A DNA stretch of 12,459 nt from an uncultured Lachnospiraceae bacterium (GCA_910586955.1 CAJUMM010000005.1:1-12459), one strand, 5' to 3'. Counted from the first letter of the stretch, positions 1 through 6,436 are shown. The notes: generated from the letters alone by a model not told the origin. Numbers and translations: made by a program.

Positions 1-49
1 CTTTAATAACGCCGACTCTGAGGCCGTGCGGATTAACTTTCTGTCCCAT
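1..49 (-). CDS. rpsC: 30S ribosomal protein S3, N-terminal fragment (cut by window edge)
   Basis: The first 16 codons read MGQKVNPHGLRVGVIK, the conserved start of bacterial S3 (uS3), which sits at the mRNA entry of the small subunit and helps unwind mRNA. The ATG is at 49-47, and the rest of the gene lies beyond the left edge, so this is partial and not a broken gene. A GGAGG ribosome binding site overlaps the rplV stop codon, with the two genes 11 nt apart, so translation of the pair is probably coupled. Position directly after rplV is the standard S10-operon order. Only the N-terminal tail, which precedes the KH domain, is visible. Confidence 0.95.
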   Translation of the reverse strand, partial: MGQKVNPHGLRVGVIK

Positions 50-60
50 GCTTTAACCTC

Positions 61-465
61 CTATCTCTCATCAAGCACGATTGTGATGTGGCTCATTCTC
101 TTCTCGATTCTGTATGCCCTTCCCTGGGCTCTCGGCCTGATTCTCTTCATCGTGGGTCCCTTGTTTGCGTAGCACTCCGCTACATAAAGATTGTTGGGAT
201 TCGGGTATTTCTCAGGGTCAATGCTGTACAGGTATTCTGCATTTGCACGTGCTGATTCCAGCAGCTTCTTAATCAATGTGGAGGCATATCTGGGATTGTA
301 GGTCACAATTCCGAGGGCCGTCTCCACGTCTTTGCCACGGATGGCATCCAATACAAAACATGCCTTCTGAACGGATACGCGCGCATAGGACAGCTTTGCT
401 GACGGCCGTGTATCTTTCTTGGCATTTCTCTCTCTCTTAATCTGACTTCTATGTCCTTTAGCCAT
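61..465 (-). CDS. rplV: 50S ribosomal protein L22
   Basis: This encodes L22 (uL22, 134 aa), a large-subunit protein that contacts all domains of 23S rRNA and lines the peptide exit tunnel. The globular part spans roughly residues 22-98, with the family pattern KACFVLDAIRGKDVETAL near 34-51. The tunnel-reaching hairpin lies at about 101-117 (NKGPTMKRIRPRAQGRA) and ends in the conserved SHITIVL strand. It is longer than the roughly 110-aa E. coli protein because of a basic N-terminal extension of about 20 residues, a feature common in Clostridia. The ATG at 465 has a GGAG site just upstream. Gene order rpsS-rplV-rpsC is canonical. Changes in the 101-117 loop are the known macrolide-resistance site in this family; I see no insertion or deletion there. 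Confidence 0.97.
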   Translation of the reverse strand: MAKGHRSQIKRERNAKKDTRPSAKLSYARVSVQKACFVLDAIRGKDVETALGIVTYNPRYASTLIKKLLESARANAEYLYSIDPEKYPNPNNLYVAECYANKGPTMKRIRPRAQGRAYRIEKRMSHITIVLDER

Positions 466-497
466 TAGAGTAGTCTCCTTTCAAAAAGTATGAACGA

Positions 498-776
498 CTA
501 ACGTCTTGATTTCTTCTCGTCTTTTCCGTGTCCCCGGTAGGTTCTGGTGGGAACAAACTCTCCCAGCTTGTGTCCGACCATATCCTCGGTGATATACACG
601 GGTACGTGTCTTCTTCCGTCGTGAACTGCGATTGTATGACCAACCATCTGCGGGAAGATTGTGGAGCGGCGGGACCAGGTTTTAATCACCGATTTCTCAC
701 CTGCTTCGTTCATCGCATTTACTTTTTTCAGCAAACTCTCATCTGCAAATGGTCCTTTTTTTAATGAGCGAGCCAT
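498..776 (-). CDS. rpsS: 30S ribosomal protein S19
   Basis: This encodes S19 (uS19, 92 aa), the usual length. The protein sits in the head of the small subunit, binds 16S rRNA with S13 and contacts tRNA and the large subunit through bridge B1. The sequence starts MARSLKKGPFADESLLKKV, the family hallmark. It carries the core TWSRRSTIFPQMVGHTIAVH (about 33-52) and ends with the conserved GHKLGEFVPTRTYRGH followed by a basic tail. A strong AAGGAGG site lies 7-8 nt before the ATG at 776. The gap to rplB is 12 nt and to rplV 32 nt, so it is part of one S10 transcript. Confidence 0.97.
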   Translation of the reverse strand: MARSLKKGPFADESLLKKVNAMNEAGEKSVIKTWSRRSTIFPQMVGHTIAVHDGRRHVPVYITEDMVGHKLGEFVPTRTYRGHGKDEKKSRR

Positions 777-788
777 GTGTATTCCTCC

Positions 789-1631
789 TTACTTGAATGT
801 TCTGCCATCGCGTCTTCTTACGATCAGCTTATTGGACTGCTTGTTCTTCTTTCTTGTCTTCAAACCAAGAGCAGGTTTGCCCCAGGGAGTACTCGGGCCG
901 GGACGGCCGATACCGGTCTTTCCTTCTCCACCGCCGTGGGGATGGTCGTTGGGGTTCATAACGGAACCGCGGACCGTGGGGCGGATACCCATATGGCGCT
1001 TGCGTCCTGCCTTGCCGATGTTGATCAGGTTATGCTCCGCATTTCCCACAACACCCACCGTCGCTCTGCAATTTAAAGGAACCATTCTCATCTCGCCGGA
1101 AGGAAGACGAAGGGTTGCATACTTTCCTTCCTTTGCCATCAGCTGTGCGCTGTTGCCCGCAGAACGAACCATCTGTCCGCCCTTGCCGGGATGCAGCTCA
1201 ATATTGTGTATCTGTGTACCTACGGGAATCTGTGCCAGGGGCAGGCAGTTTCCGATCCGGACCTCTGCCTCCGGTCCGTTCATAACCTTCATGCCGTCCT
1301 TGAGGCCCTGGGGCGCCAGGATATAGGCCTTCTCGCCGTCTGCATAGCAGATAAGGGCAATATTGGCCGTCCGGTTGGGATCGTACTCGATGCCGATAAC
1401 CGTTGCCGGGATTCCGTCTTTCTTTCTCTTAAAGTCAATCAGCCTGTATTTTCTTCTGGAGCCGCCTCCGCGGTGTCTCACTGTGATTTTACCCTGGTTG
1501 TTGCGACCGGCGTTCTTGTCTAAGGAAACAAGCAGCGCCTTTTCCGGTTCCTTCTTGGTGATTTCAGAGAAATCGGAACCTGTCATATGTCTTCTGGAAG
1601 GTGTATATGGGTTATAGGTTTTAATTCCCAT
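789..1631 (-). CDS. rplB: 50S ribosomal protein L2
   Basis: This encodes L2 (uL2, 280 aa, usual length), a core 23S rRNA-binding protein needed for subunit joining and for the peptidyl transferase centre. The OB-like RNA-binding domain covers roughly residues 45-125 (RHRGGGSRRKYRLIDFKR near 53-70). The SH3-like domain follows at about 126-200. The C-terminal extension contains NPNDHPHGGGEG around 227-238, and His230 corresponds to the E. coli His229 implicated in peptidyl transferase structure. It ends with the basic LKTRKKNKQSNKLIVRRR tail. The ATG at 1631 is preceded by AAAGGAG. The 81-nt gap to rplW upstream is the largest in this part of the operon apart from rpsJ-rplC, and holds only short weak hairpins. 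Confidence 0.98.
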   Translation of the reverse strand: MGIKTYNPYTPSRRHMTGSDFSEITKKEPEKALLVSLDKNAGRNNQGKITVRHRGGGSRRKYRLIDFKRKKDGIPATVIGIEYDPNRTANIALICYADGEKAYILAPQGLKDGMKVMNGPEAEVRIGNCLPLAQIPVGTQIHNIELHPGKGGQMVRSAGNSAQLMAKEGKYATLRLPSGEMRMVPLNCRATVGVVGNAEHNLINIGKAGRKRHMGIRPTVRGSVMNPNDHPHGGGEGKTGIGRPGPSTPWGKPALGLKTRKKNKQSNKLIVRRRDGRTFK

Positions 1632-1712
1632 TACAGTTCACTCCTTTCGTTTCTGCGTTATTATTTGTTGTCAGGCTTTTCTGCCTATATTTACTGTTTA
1701 GCGCAGCGCTTT

Positions 1713-2012
1713 TTACAGCCCTTCAAAAATCTCGATATCTGCGCTCTCTGCCGTCAGCTGTACGATGGCCTTCTTGGTCTTCGCCGTCTTTCCCACTACC
1801 ATGCCCCGGCGTTTCTTCTTGCCGTCCAGGTTCATGGTGTTGACGCTCTTTACCTTGGTTCCTGCAAACATCTTCTCAACGGCTTCCTTCACCTGGGACC
1901 TGGTTGCATCCGTGTGAACCAGAAACGTGTATTTCTTCTCACCCATAGCCGCCATGCTCTTCTCGGTGATAACCGGTTTCAGGATGACATCATAATATTT
2001 TAAATCTGCCAT
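1713..2012 (-). CDS. rplW: 50S ribosomal protein L23
   Basis: This encodes L23 (uL23, 99 aa, usual length). The protein sits at the tunnel exit, where it is the main docking site for trigger factor and the signal recognition particle. The family pattern is clear: YYDVILKPVITEKS at the N-terminus, YTFLVHTDATRSQVKEAVEKMF near 28-49, then VKSVNTMNLDGKKKRRG and a final strand IEIFEGL. The start codon overlaps the rplD stop as TAATG, so translation is almost certainly coupled to rplD. This explains why no independent ribosome binding site is needed. Confidence 0.97.
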   Translation of the reverse strand: MADLKYYDVILKPVITEKSMAAMGEKKYTFLVHTDATRSQVKEAVEKMFAGTKVKSVNTMNLDGKKKRRGMVVGKTAKTKKAIVQLTAESADIEIFEGL

Positions 2013-2632
2013 TATGCGTACACCTCCTCGATTGTTGCCACGGCGTCCTTGGTTACGATTACCGTGCTGTACTTCAGAATGTCAAATACGTTAATGGTAT
2101 TTGTGAGAGCCGTCTTTACCGTAGGAATGTTTCTTGCGGACAAAACTACGTTTGCGTCGTTCTCATTCAGAATTACCAGCGCCTTCTCCACATTCAGGTT
2201 CTTCAGGGTATTCTGGAAATTCTTTGTCTTAATCTCGTCAAATTTGAGTTCGTCTACCACAATCAGCTTGTTCTCCTGAACCCTGGAGGTCAGGGCAGAC
2301 TTAAGTGCCAGTCTCTTCTCTTTCTTATTCAGACGAATGGTGTAATCCCTGGGGGTGGGAGCAAATACCACTCCGCCGCCCGTCCACTGGGGTGCTCTGG
2401 TGGAACCCTGTCTCGCATGACCGGTTCCTTTTTGTCTCCAGGGCTTCCTTCCTCCGCCGGAAACTTCGGAACGGGTCTTGGCTTTCTGGGTTCCCTGACG
2501 CTTATTTGCAAGCTGGGCTACAACGGCCATGTGTACCAGGTGCTCGTTTACTTCCACACCGAATACAGCATCGTTTAATTCCATTGTGCCAACTTCTTTT
2601 CCTTCCATATTGTAAACAGATACTGTTGACAT
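2012..2632 (-). CDS. rplD: 50S ribosomal protein L4
   Basis: This encodes L4 (uL4, 206 aa, usual length). Its globular domain binds 23S rRNA domain I, and its long loop forms part of the tunnel constriction with L22. The extended loop is seen at about residues 44-94, rich in Gly, Arg and Lys (RKPWRQKGTGHARQGSTRAP). The C-terminal Rossmann-like part contains LIVVDEL and KALVILNEND. In E. coli, L4 is also the autogenous repressor of the S10 operon, acting on the mRNA leader. Here the structured leader before rpsJ makes a similar role possible, but that is inference. An AAAGGAGG site precedes the ATG at 2632, and the gene overlaps rplW by 1 nt. Confidence 0.98.
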   Translation of the reverse strand: MSTVSVYNMEGKEVGTMELNDAVFGVEVNEHLVHMAVVAQLANKRQGTQKAKTRSEVSGGGRKPWRQKGTGHARQGSTRAPQWTGGGVVFAPTPRDYTIRLNKKEKRLALKSALTSRVQENKLIVVDELKFDEIKTKNFQNTLKNLNVEKALVILNENDANVVLSARNIPTVKTALTNTINVFDILKYSTVIVTKDAVATIEEVYA

Positions 2633-2658
2633 CTGTAATTCCTCCTTTCCGCTAAAGA

Positions 2659-3294
2659 TTATTTGCTAACCTTTACTGTCTCTTTAATTGTCACCAAAGA
2701 TTTCCTGGGTCCCGGAACCGCACCTTTTACCATCAGCAGATTCTTCTCTGCGTCTACCCGGACAATCTCCAGGTTCTGGACGGTAATTCTCTTGTGGCCC
2801 ATCTGGCCCGGCATCTTCTTGCCCTTAAATACCTTGCTCGGATCGGAACATGCGCCGTTGGAACCTGCATGGCGGTGGAACTTGGAACCGTGAGCCATGG
2901 GTCCTCTGGACTGGCCGTGTCTCTTGATGGCACCCTGGAAGCCTTTACCTTTGGAAACCGCAGTGGCATCGATGTGATCCCCTGCCGCAAAGATATCCGC
3001 CTTAATCTCCTGTGCCAGAGCGTAATTCTCGGCATCTTCCAGCTTCAGCTCCCGCACATATCTCTTATAGGAAACGCCGGCCTTGTCAAAGTGGCCTTTT
3101 AAGGGCTTGTTCACCAGCTTTTCCCTCTTGTCAACGAAGCCTACCTGCACTGCACTGTAACCATCGTTCTCCATGGTCTTCACCTGAGTCACCACACAGG
3201 GACCGGCCTGAAGCACGGTAACAGGCGTCAGAACTCCGTCTTCGCTGAAAATCTGTGTCATTCCAACTTTCGTTGCCAAAATAGCTTTCTTCAT
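2659..3294 (-). CDS. rplC: 50S ribosomal protein L3
   Basis: This encodes L3 (uL3, 211 aa, usual length), one of the first proteins to bind 23S rRNA, with a long extension that reaches the peptidyl transferase centre. The N-terminal signature is KAILATKVGMTQIFSEDG. The central extension lies around residues 115-165 (SKGKGFQGAIKRHG, then FKGKKMPGQMGHKR), followed by VQNLEIV. The region equivalent to the methylated glutamine loop of E. coli L3 reads SNGACSDPS here, a variant I associate with Clostridia. The ATG at 3294 has AAGGAGG about 7 nt upstream. A 105-nt non-coding gap separates it from rpsJ. Confidence 0.98.
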   Translation of the reverse strand: MKKAILATKVGMTQIFSEDGVLTPVTVLQAGPCVVTQVKTMENDGYSAVQVGFVDKREKLVNKPLKGHFDKAGVSYKRYVRELKLEDAENYALAQEIKADIFAAGDHIDATAVSKGKGFQGAIKRHGQSRGPMAHGSKFHRHAGSNGACSDPSKVFKGKKMPGQMGHKRITVQNLEIVRVDAEKNLLMVKGAVPGPRKSLVTIKETVKVSK

Positions 3295-3399
3295 TTCTTT
3301 TCCTCCTTATTTCTCTACAGCGGAACGCAAAGCACCTTTCAGGTGTCCCTCTATGCCAGAAAACAGGCAGACAGGGGAAACGTTCATTCTAGCTGAGGA
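3295..3399 (-). other. rpsJ-rplC intercistronic region with a small hairpin
   Basis: This 105-nt stretch between the rpsJ stop and the rplC start has no convincing coding content. It is unusually long for this operon, where the other gaps are at most 81 nt. A short perfect stem, CACCT/AGGTG with a 3-nt loop, lies at 3333-3345. The rplC ribosome binding site follows near 3301-3306. There is no U-run after the hairpin, so it is not an intrinsic terminator. It may mark an RNA processing or pausing site, but nothing in the sequence proves this. Confidence 0.35.
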
Positions 3400-3717
3400 T
3401 TACTTTGTTTTCATCTTAATATCGATGTACACACCTGCCGGCATCTCCAGTCTGGAGAGGGCATCCACCGTCTTCTGGGTCGGTGTAATGATGTCAATCA
3501 GCCGCTTATGGGTTCTCTGCTCGAACTGCTCTCTGGAGTCTTTGTACTTGTGTACCGCCCGCAGAATGGTTACCACCTCTTTCTTGGTGGGAAGAGGAAC
3601 CGGTCCGCTCACCTGTGCTCCATTCTTCTTTACAGTTTCGATGATTTTCTTTGCGGATGCGTCCACCAGCTGATGGTCATACGCTTTCAATGTGATTCTC
3701 ATTACCTGACTTGCCAT
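3400..3717 (-). CDS. rpsJ: 30S ribosomal protein S10 / transcription factor NusE
   Basis: This encodes S10 (uS10, 105 aa, usual length), a small-subunit head protein that also works as NusE in antitermination with NusB. The sequence starts MASQVMRITLKAYDHQLVDASAKKI and contains GPVPLPTKKEVVTILRAVHKYKDSREQFEQRTHKR (about 38-72) with a conserved C-terminus LEMPAGVYIDIK. I chose the ATG at 3717 because S10 homologues begin here and an AGGAGG site lies upstream. The frame stays open upstream to another ATG at 3828, but those 37 residues are unlike S10 and would cover the leader RNA. A second in-frame ATG at 3702 (MRITLK) is possible but further from the ribosome binding site. It is the first gene of the S10 operon and has its own promoter about 290 nt upstream. 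Confidence 0.97.
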   Translation of the reverse strand: MASQVMRITLKAYDHQLVDASAKKIIETVKKNGAQVSGPVPLPTKKEVVTILRAVHKYKDSREQFEQRTHKRLIDIITPTQKTVDALSRLEMPAGVYIDIKMKTK

Positions 3718-4004
3718 AAAAAAAGTCGCCTCCTTTTCGTACTTTTGGGACCAGTACGACAAGCGGTGACTGTACACTCTTCCGTGTGTATCCTGTTTTA
3801 AAACATTCCTATCACACGTCGTATCCACTTATCTGCCGGGCTTCGATGCCGGATGTTCCCTGCATTCCTGTATACTCGCCCTGGCGTGGACTGTTTACTT
3901 GTACAGTGACTTGTCGCCAGTTTCATAACTTGACATTCGCTCCACGGAAAACCTGCCACTTAGGGCAGCAACCTCACGCTTCAACGCTATCAATGTCACA
4001 ACAG
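3718..4004 (-). promoter_or_regulatory. Long structured 5' leader of the S10 operon (candidate r-protein autoregulatory RNA)
   Basis: About 285 nt of non-coding RNA separate the promoter from rpsJ. I can pair by eye, in + strand coordinates, several elements. A 5' domain is closed by TGACATT 3931-3937 with AATGTCA 3992-3998 and holds a CTGCC/GGCAG hairpin (3953-3968). A local hairpin pairs CTGGCG 3881-3886 with CGCCAG 3915-3920, with inner ACTGT/ACAGT. A long-range helix pairs 3757-3763 with 3910-3916 and 3769-3776 with 3900-3907. A domain 3784-3817 pairs GTGTG/CACAC. A 6-bp hairpin CGTACT/AGTACG (3738-3758) lies beside the ribosome binding site. Several of these exclude each other. In E. coli the S10 leader is bound by L4 to repress the operon; a similar role here is inference from position and structure. 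It may already be covered by a known leader RNA model, which I cannot check. Confidence 0.65.
3729..3734 (-). promoter_or_regulatory. Ribosome binding site of rpsJ
   Basis: A perfect AGGAGG on the minus strand lies 11 nt before the rpsJ ATG at 3717. The spacer is slightly long and contains a run of seven U immediately before the start codon. The site supports the start at 3717 and lies just downstream of a 6-bp hairpin (3738-3758), so leader folding may affect ribosome access. Confidence 0.8.
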
Positions 4005-4058
4005 TTGCAATTATACAGGAACTTGCAGGGAAATGCAAGGGTTTTTTTAAATTTTTTT
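4002..4058 (-). promoter_or_regulatory. Sigma-A type promoter of the S10 operon with UP-like element
   Basis: On the minus strand, -35 TTGCAT (4033-4038) and -10 TATAAT (4010-4015) are separated by exactly 17 bp, close to the housekeeping consensus. Immediately upstream of the -35 are two A7 runs joined by TTT (4042-4058), the composition of an UP element bound by the RNA polymerase alpha subunit and typical of strong ribosomal promoters. The start site is predicted at about 4002-4005. The promoter begins only a few bases after the MATE stop codon at 4063. Confidence 0.85.
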
Positions 4059-4062
4059 GTCT

Positions 4063-5463
4063 TTAATCCGAGACAATATTGCGCAGCCAGACTCCCTTTT
4101 TTACCATAATAAAGCCCAGCAGGCATTTTGTCCACTCCCCCACCTGCACCAGCGCATAAATCGCCCAGGCGTGAAGACCCGTATAGCGGCTCAGCGCAAA
4201 GGCCAGGGGCACGCTGATGCCCCAGATGCACACGCAGTCATAGATGAAGGTAATACCCGTCTTTCCTCCTGCCCGCAGAGTAAAATAGGTGGTGTTGAGA
4301 AAGGCGTTCTGGGGAAGAAATACCGCTTGAACGGCAATAAAGCCCGCTGCCACGGCCCGGACCTGGGCTTCCGTTTTGTAAATCTGTGGAAACAGCGGCG
4401 AAATCCCCAGCATCAGCAGAGCGATACCGAAGCTGGAAAGGAGGGAAAAAGCGATCATCTTATTGTCCGTATCCCGGGCCTCCCTCATTTTCCCTGCGCC
4501 CAAAAGCTGTCCCACGATAATTGCCACCGACTCGCCCATAGCCTGAAAGGACACATTAAAGAGCTCATGGATGGTATTGGCAATGTTAAGCCCTGCCACC
4601 ACCGTAAGGCCCCGCAGGGAATAGCACTGGGTCAGAACCGCCATGCCGCTGGACCAAAGCCCCTCATTGATCAGCAGAGGAATCCCCTTGACAAAATATT
4701 TCTTCGCCAGGGCATCCGGAACTTTCAGGGTCCGGTAAATCCCTTTGATATATGGATTTTCCCGGGTATGGCGGTGGGTCCAGACTGCCACCGAAAAAAG
4801 CTCCACGTAGCGGGACAGCACGGTGGCTGCCGCCGCTCCCTGAACGCCCAGACGGGGAAAACCCATCCTTCCGTAAATCAAGAGGTAATTAAGGGCCAGA
4901 TTTACCAGCACCGCCGTTACGCCTGCCCGCATGGGAACTACCGTTTCCCCGCATTCCCGGAGGGTACTTGCATATACCTGCAGAAGCATAAAAGGCGGAA
5001 TGCCCCAAAGGATCACCCGGAGATAATTCATTCCGCAGTTCCACGTCATTTCCAGATTGCCGCCGTCATTGCTTCCGTTCAGATAGAGCCCGATAAGGCT
5101 TCCTCCCCATACGAGAAAGAGAAAAAGGGCAGCAAGGGTCACCGCCGTTCCCAGCCAAATCTTATACCGGAAGGTATGGCGGATTCCCTCGTTGTCCTTC
5201 TGTCCAAAATACTGGGCCGTAAAAATGCCCGCTCCTGCCAGCCCTCCGAAAATGCACAGATTATACACAAATATCAACTGATTGACAATGGAGACTCCGG
5301 ACATAGGCTCCGTTCCAAGTCTTCCCACCATGATATTGTCCAGAAGTCCCACAAAATTCGTGATGCCATTCTGCACCATAATGGGCACCGCAATCCCCAA
5401 GACCCGTCTATAGAAAGCCTTATCGCCAATAAACCTGTCCCTGAATTTCCGAATCATAGGCAT
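4063..5463 (-). CDS. MATE family multidrug/metabolite efflux transporter
   Basis: This is a polytopic inner-membrane transporter of about 466 aa, the usual MATE size, with about 12 predicted membrane segments in two homologous halves. MATE proteins export cationic or varied small molecules using a Na+ or H+ gradient. Visible family features are the DNIMVGRLG loop near residues 42-50, LNYLLIYG followed by GVQGAAAATVLSR near 191-218, and GQLLGAGKMREAR near 318-330. I place the start at the ATG at 5463, 4 nt after the kinase stop, because homologues begin with a short basic helix before the first membrane segment. A second ATG lies at 5457, and a TTG at 5511 inside the kinase gene is a less likely start. 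No good ribosome binding site precedes 5463, so translation probably depends on ribosomes ending the kinase gene. It closes the sugar operon; its substrate cannot be told from sequence. Confidence 0.88.
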   Translation of the reverse strand: MPMIRKFRDRFIGDKAFYRRVLGIAVPIMVQNGITNFVGLLDNIMVGRLGTEPMSGVSIVNQLIFVYNLCIFGGLAGAGIFTAQYFGQKDNEGIRHTFRYKIWLGTAVTLAALFLFLVWGGSLIGLYLNGSNDGGNLEMTWNCGMNYLRVILWGIPPFMLLQVYASTLRECGETVVPMRAGVTAVLVNLALNYLLIYGRMGFPRLGVQGAAAATVLSRYVELFSVAVWTHRHTRENPYIKGIYRTLKVPDALAKKYFVKGIPLLINEGLWSSGMAVLTQCYSLRGLTVVAGLNIANTIHELFNVSFQAMGESVAIIVGQLLGAGKMREARDTDNKMIAFSLLSSFGIALLMLGISPLFPQIYKTEAQVRAVAAGFIAVQAVFLPQNAFLNTTYFTLRAGGKTGITFIYDCVCIWGISVPLAFALSRYTGLHAWAIYALVQVGEWTKCLLGFIMVKKGVWLRNIVSD

Positions 5464-5467
5464 TGTT

Positions 5468-6436
5468 CTACACGCCGGACTGACGGAGGTTTTGGAGGCG
5501 TTCCTGTCCAAAGGTCTCCCCCGCAGCCCGGAAGGCCAGCAGAATCCCTCCTGCCACCGGAGAAAGCTGCGGTTCTACAATCCTGTGGGGGATATCCGAT
5601 AGAGCCTCGTCAAAGGGCCCCCGAAGGTAATCCATGGCCCGGAACACTCCCCCGGAGTAGGAAATCCGCAAGGGCTCGTCAAAAACACCCTGGGTGTAAA
5701 TGCTGCGCACAATCAAAGCCAGCTCCCTGGCCGCCTCCGCAAAAATCTGCCGGGCACAGGCATCTCCCCGTTTGGCCAGCTCACAGGCGTGAACGGACAG
5801 GGATGCAATGTCTTCCCGTCTCCCTTCCCATCTTTCGATCACCAGGTCCAAAACCGCCTGAGGATTATGCAGTTCATACGCATCCATTAAATAGGAAAAG
5901 AGCTCGCTCTTCGCCTCCCGGCCGTCTGCCTGTTTGGTAAAATGCTGAACCAGCCTGCAGCCAATCCAGTAGGCGCTCCCCTCATCCCCGCCAAAAAGGT
6001 GATGCCAGCCGCCGCTGCGGACCTGAAGCCCGTTTTTGTCACATCCCAGGCCGATAGAACCGGTTCCGGCTATCATATGAATCCCCTGCCCGCACAGAAG
6101 GGAACCAGCCAAAGCATTTTCCGTATCGTTTCCTATGACGAGGCATAAGCCGGGAAATTCTTCCTCGGTCCGGCGGATAAGTCCCGGCATATCCTCAGGA
6201 ATATCCCCAAATCCTGCCATGGCGATAAAAGCCGCCCGTATATCTGCCCGGGAAATTTCCGCCTGGGCGCAGACTTGTTCCACGCCGTCCCTCAGCACCG
6301 CCATCACCTGCTCTGTACCGTTAACCATATAATTGGCAGGCCCCAGCACGCAGAAAGCTTTCCGCTCCCCCTGTTCCCCGCAGAGCAGAAAGGCTGTCTT
6401 CGTCCCTCCGCAGTCCACGCTTAAATAACTACTCAT
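5468..6436 (-). CDS. BadF/BadG/BcrA/BcrD-type ATPase, N-acetylglucosamine kinase-like sugar kinase
   Basis: This is a 322-aa cytoplasmic kinase of the ASKHA fold. The phosphate-1 loop is SVDCGGTKTAFLL (residues 6-18). The likely catalytic aspartate is Asp104 in GNDTENALAG, the phosphate-2 loop is AGTGSIGLG (123-131), GGDEGSAYWIG lies at 149-159, and the adenosine motif SYSGGVF at 259-265. This pattern matches the NAGK-like group that phosphorylates amino sugars such as GlcNAc or glucosamine, but members also act on other sugars, so the substrate stays open. There are no Fe-S cysteine motifs of the dehydratase activators that share the BadF name. The ATG at 6436 has an AGGAGG site 6 nt upstream, and the gene overlaps the amidohydrolase end by 8 nt. 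Its place after the transporter suggests it traps a released monosaccharide. Confidence 0.85.
   Translation of the reverse strand: MSSYLSVDCGGTKTAFLLCGEQGERKAFCVLGPANYMVNGTEQVMAVLRDGVEQVCAQAEISRADIRAAFIAMAGFGDIPEDMPGLIRRTEEEFPGLCLVIGNDTENALAGSLLCGQGIHMIAGTGSIGLGCDKNGLQVRSGGWHHLFGGDEGSAYWIGCRLVQHFTKQADGREAKSELFSYLMDAYELHNPQAVLDLVIERWEGRREDIASLSVHACELAKRGDACARQIFAEAARELALIVRSIYTQGVFDEPLRISYSGGVFRAMDYLRGPFDEALSDIPHRIVEPQLSPVAGGILLAFRAAGETFGQERLQNLRQSGV

Noticed and set aside
661..1326. 221-codon + strand frame across rpsS and rplB
   Set aside because: It is antisense to two highly conserved ribosomal genes and has no family features.
3718..3828. 37-residue N-terminal extension of rpsJ from an ATG at 3828
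   Set aside because: S10 proteins start at the downstream ATG, which has the AGGAGG site. The extension has no S10 similarity and covers leader RNA helices.
3974..4231. 85-codon minus-strand frame over the MATE end, promoter and leader
   Set aside because: It overlaps the MATE coding end in another frame, runs through the promoter and has no recognisable product.
5464..5511. TTG start for the MATE gene inside the kinase gene
   Set aside because: The extra 16 residues do not look like a MATE N-terminus and the GGAG before it is only 4 nt away. The ATG at 5463 is preferred, though not certain.
4057..5940. 627-codon open frame on the + strand across the MATE and kinase genes
   Set aside because: It is antisense to two genes with clear family motifs, its translation is rich in His, Pro, Gln and Arg without any recognisable domain, and it has no ribosome binding site. 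Long antisense frames of this type follow from the codon usage of the real genes.
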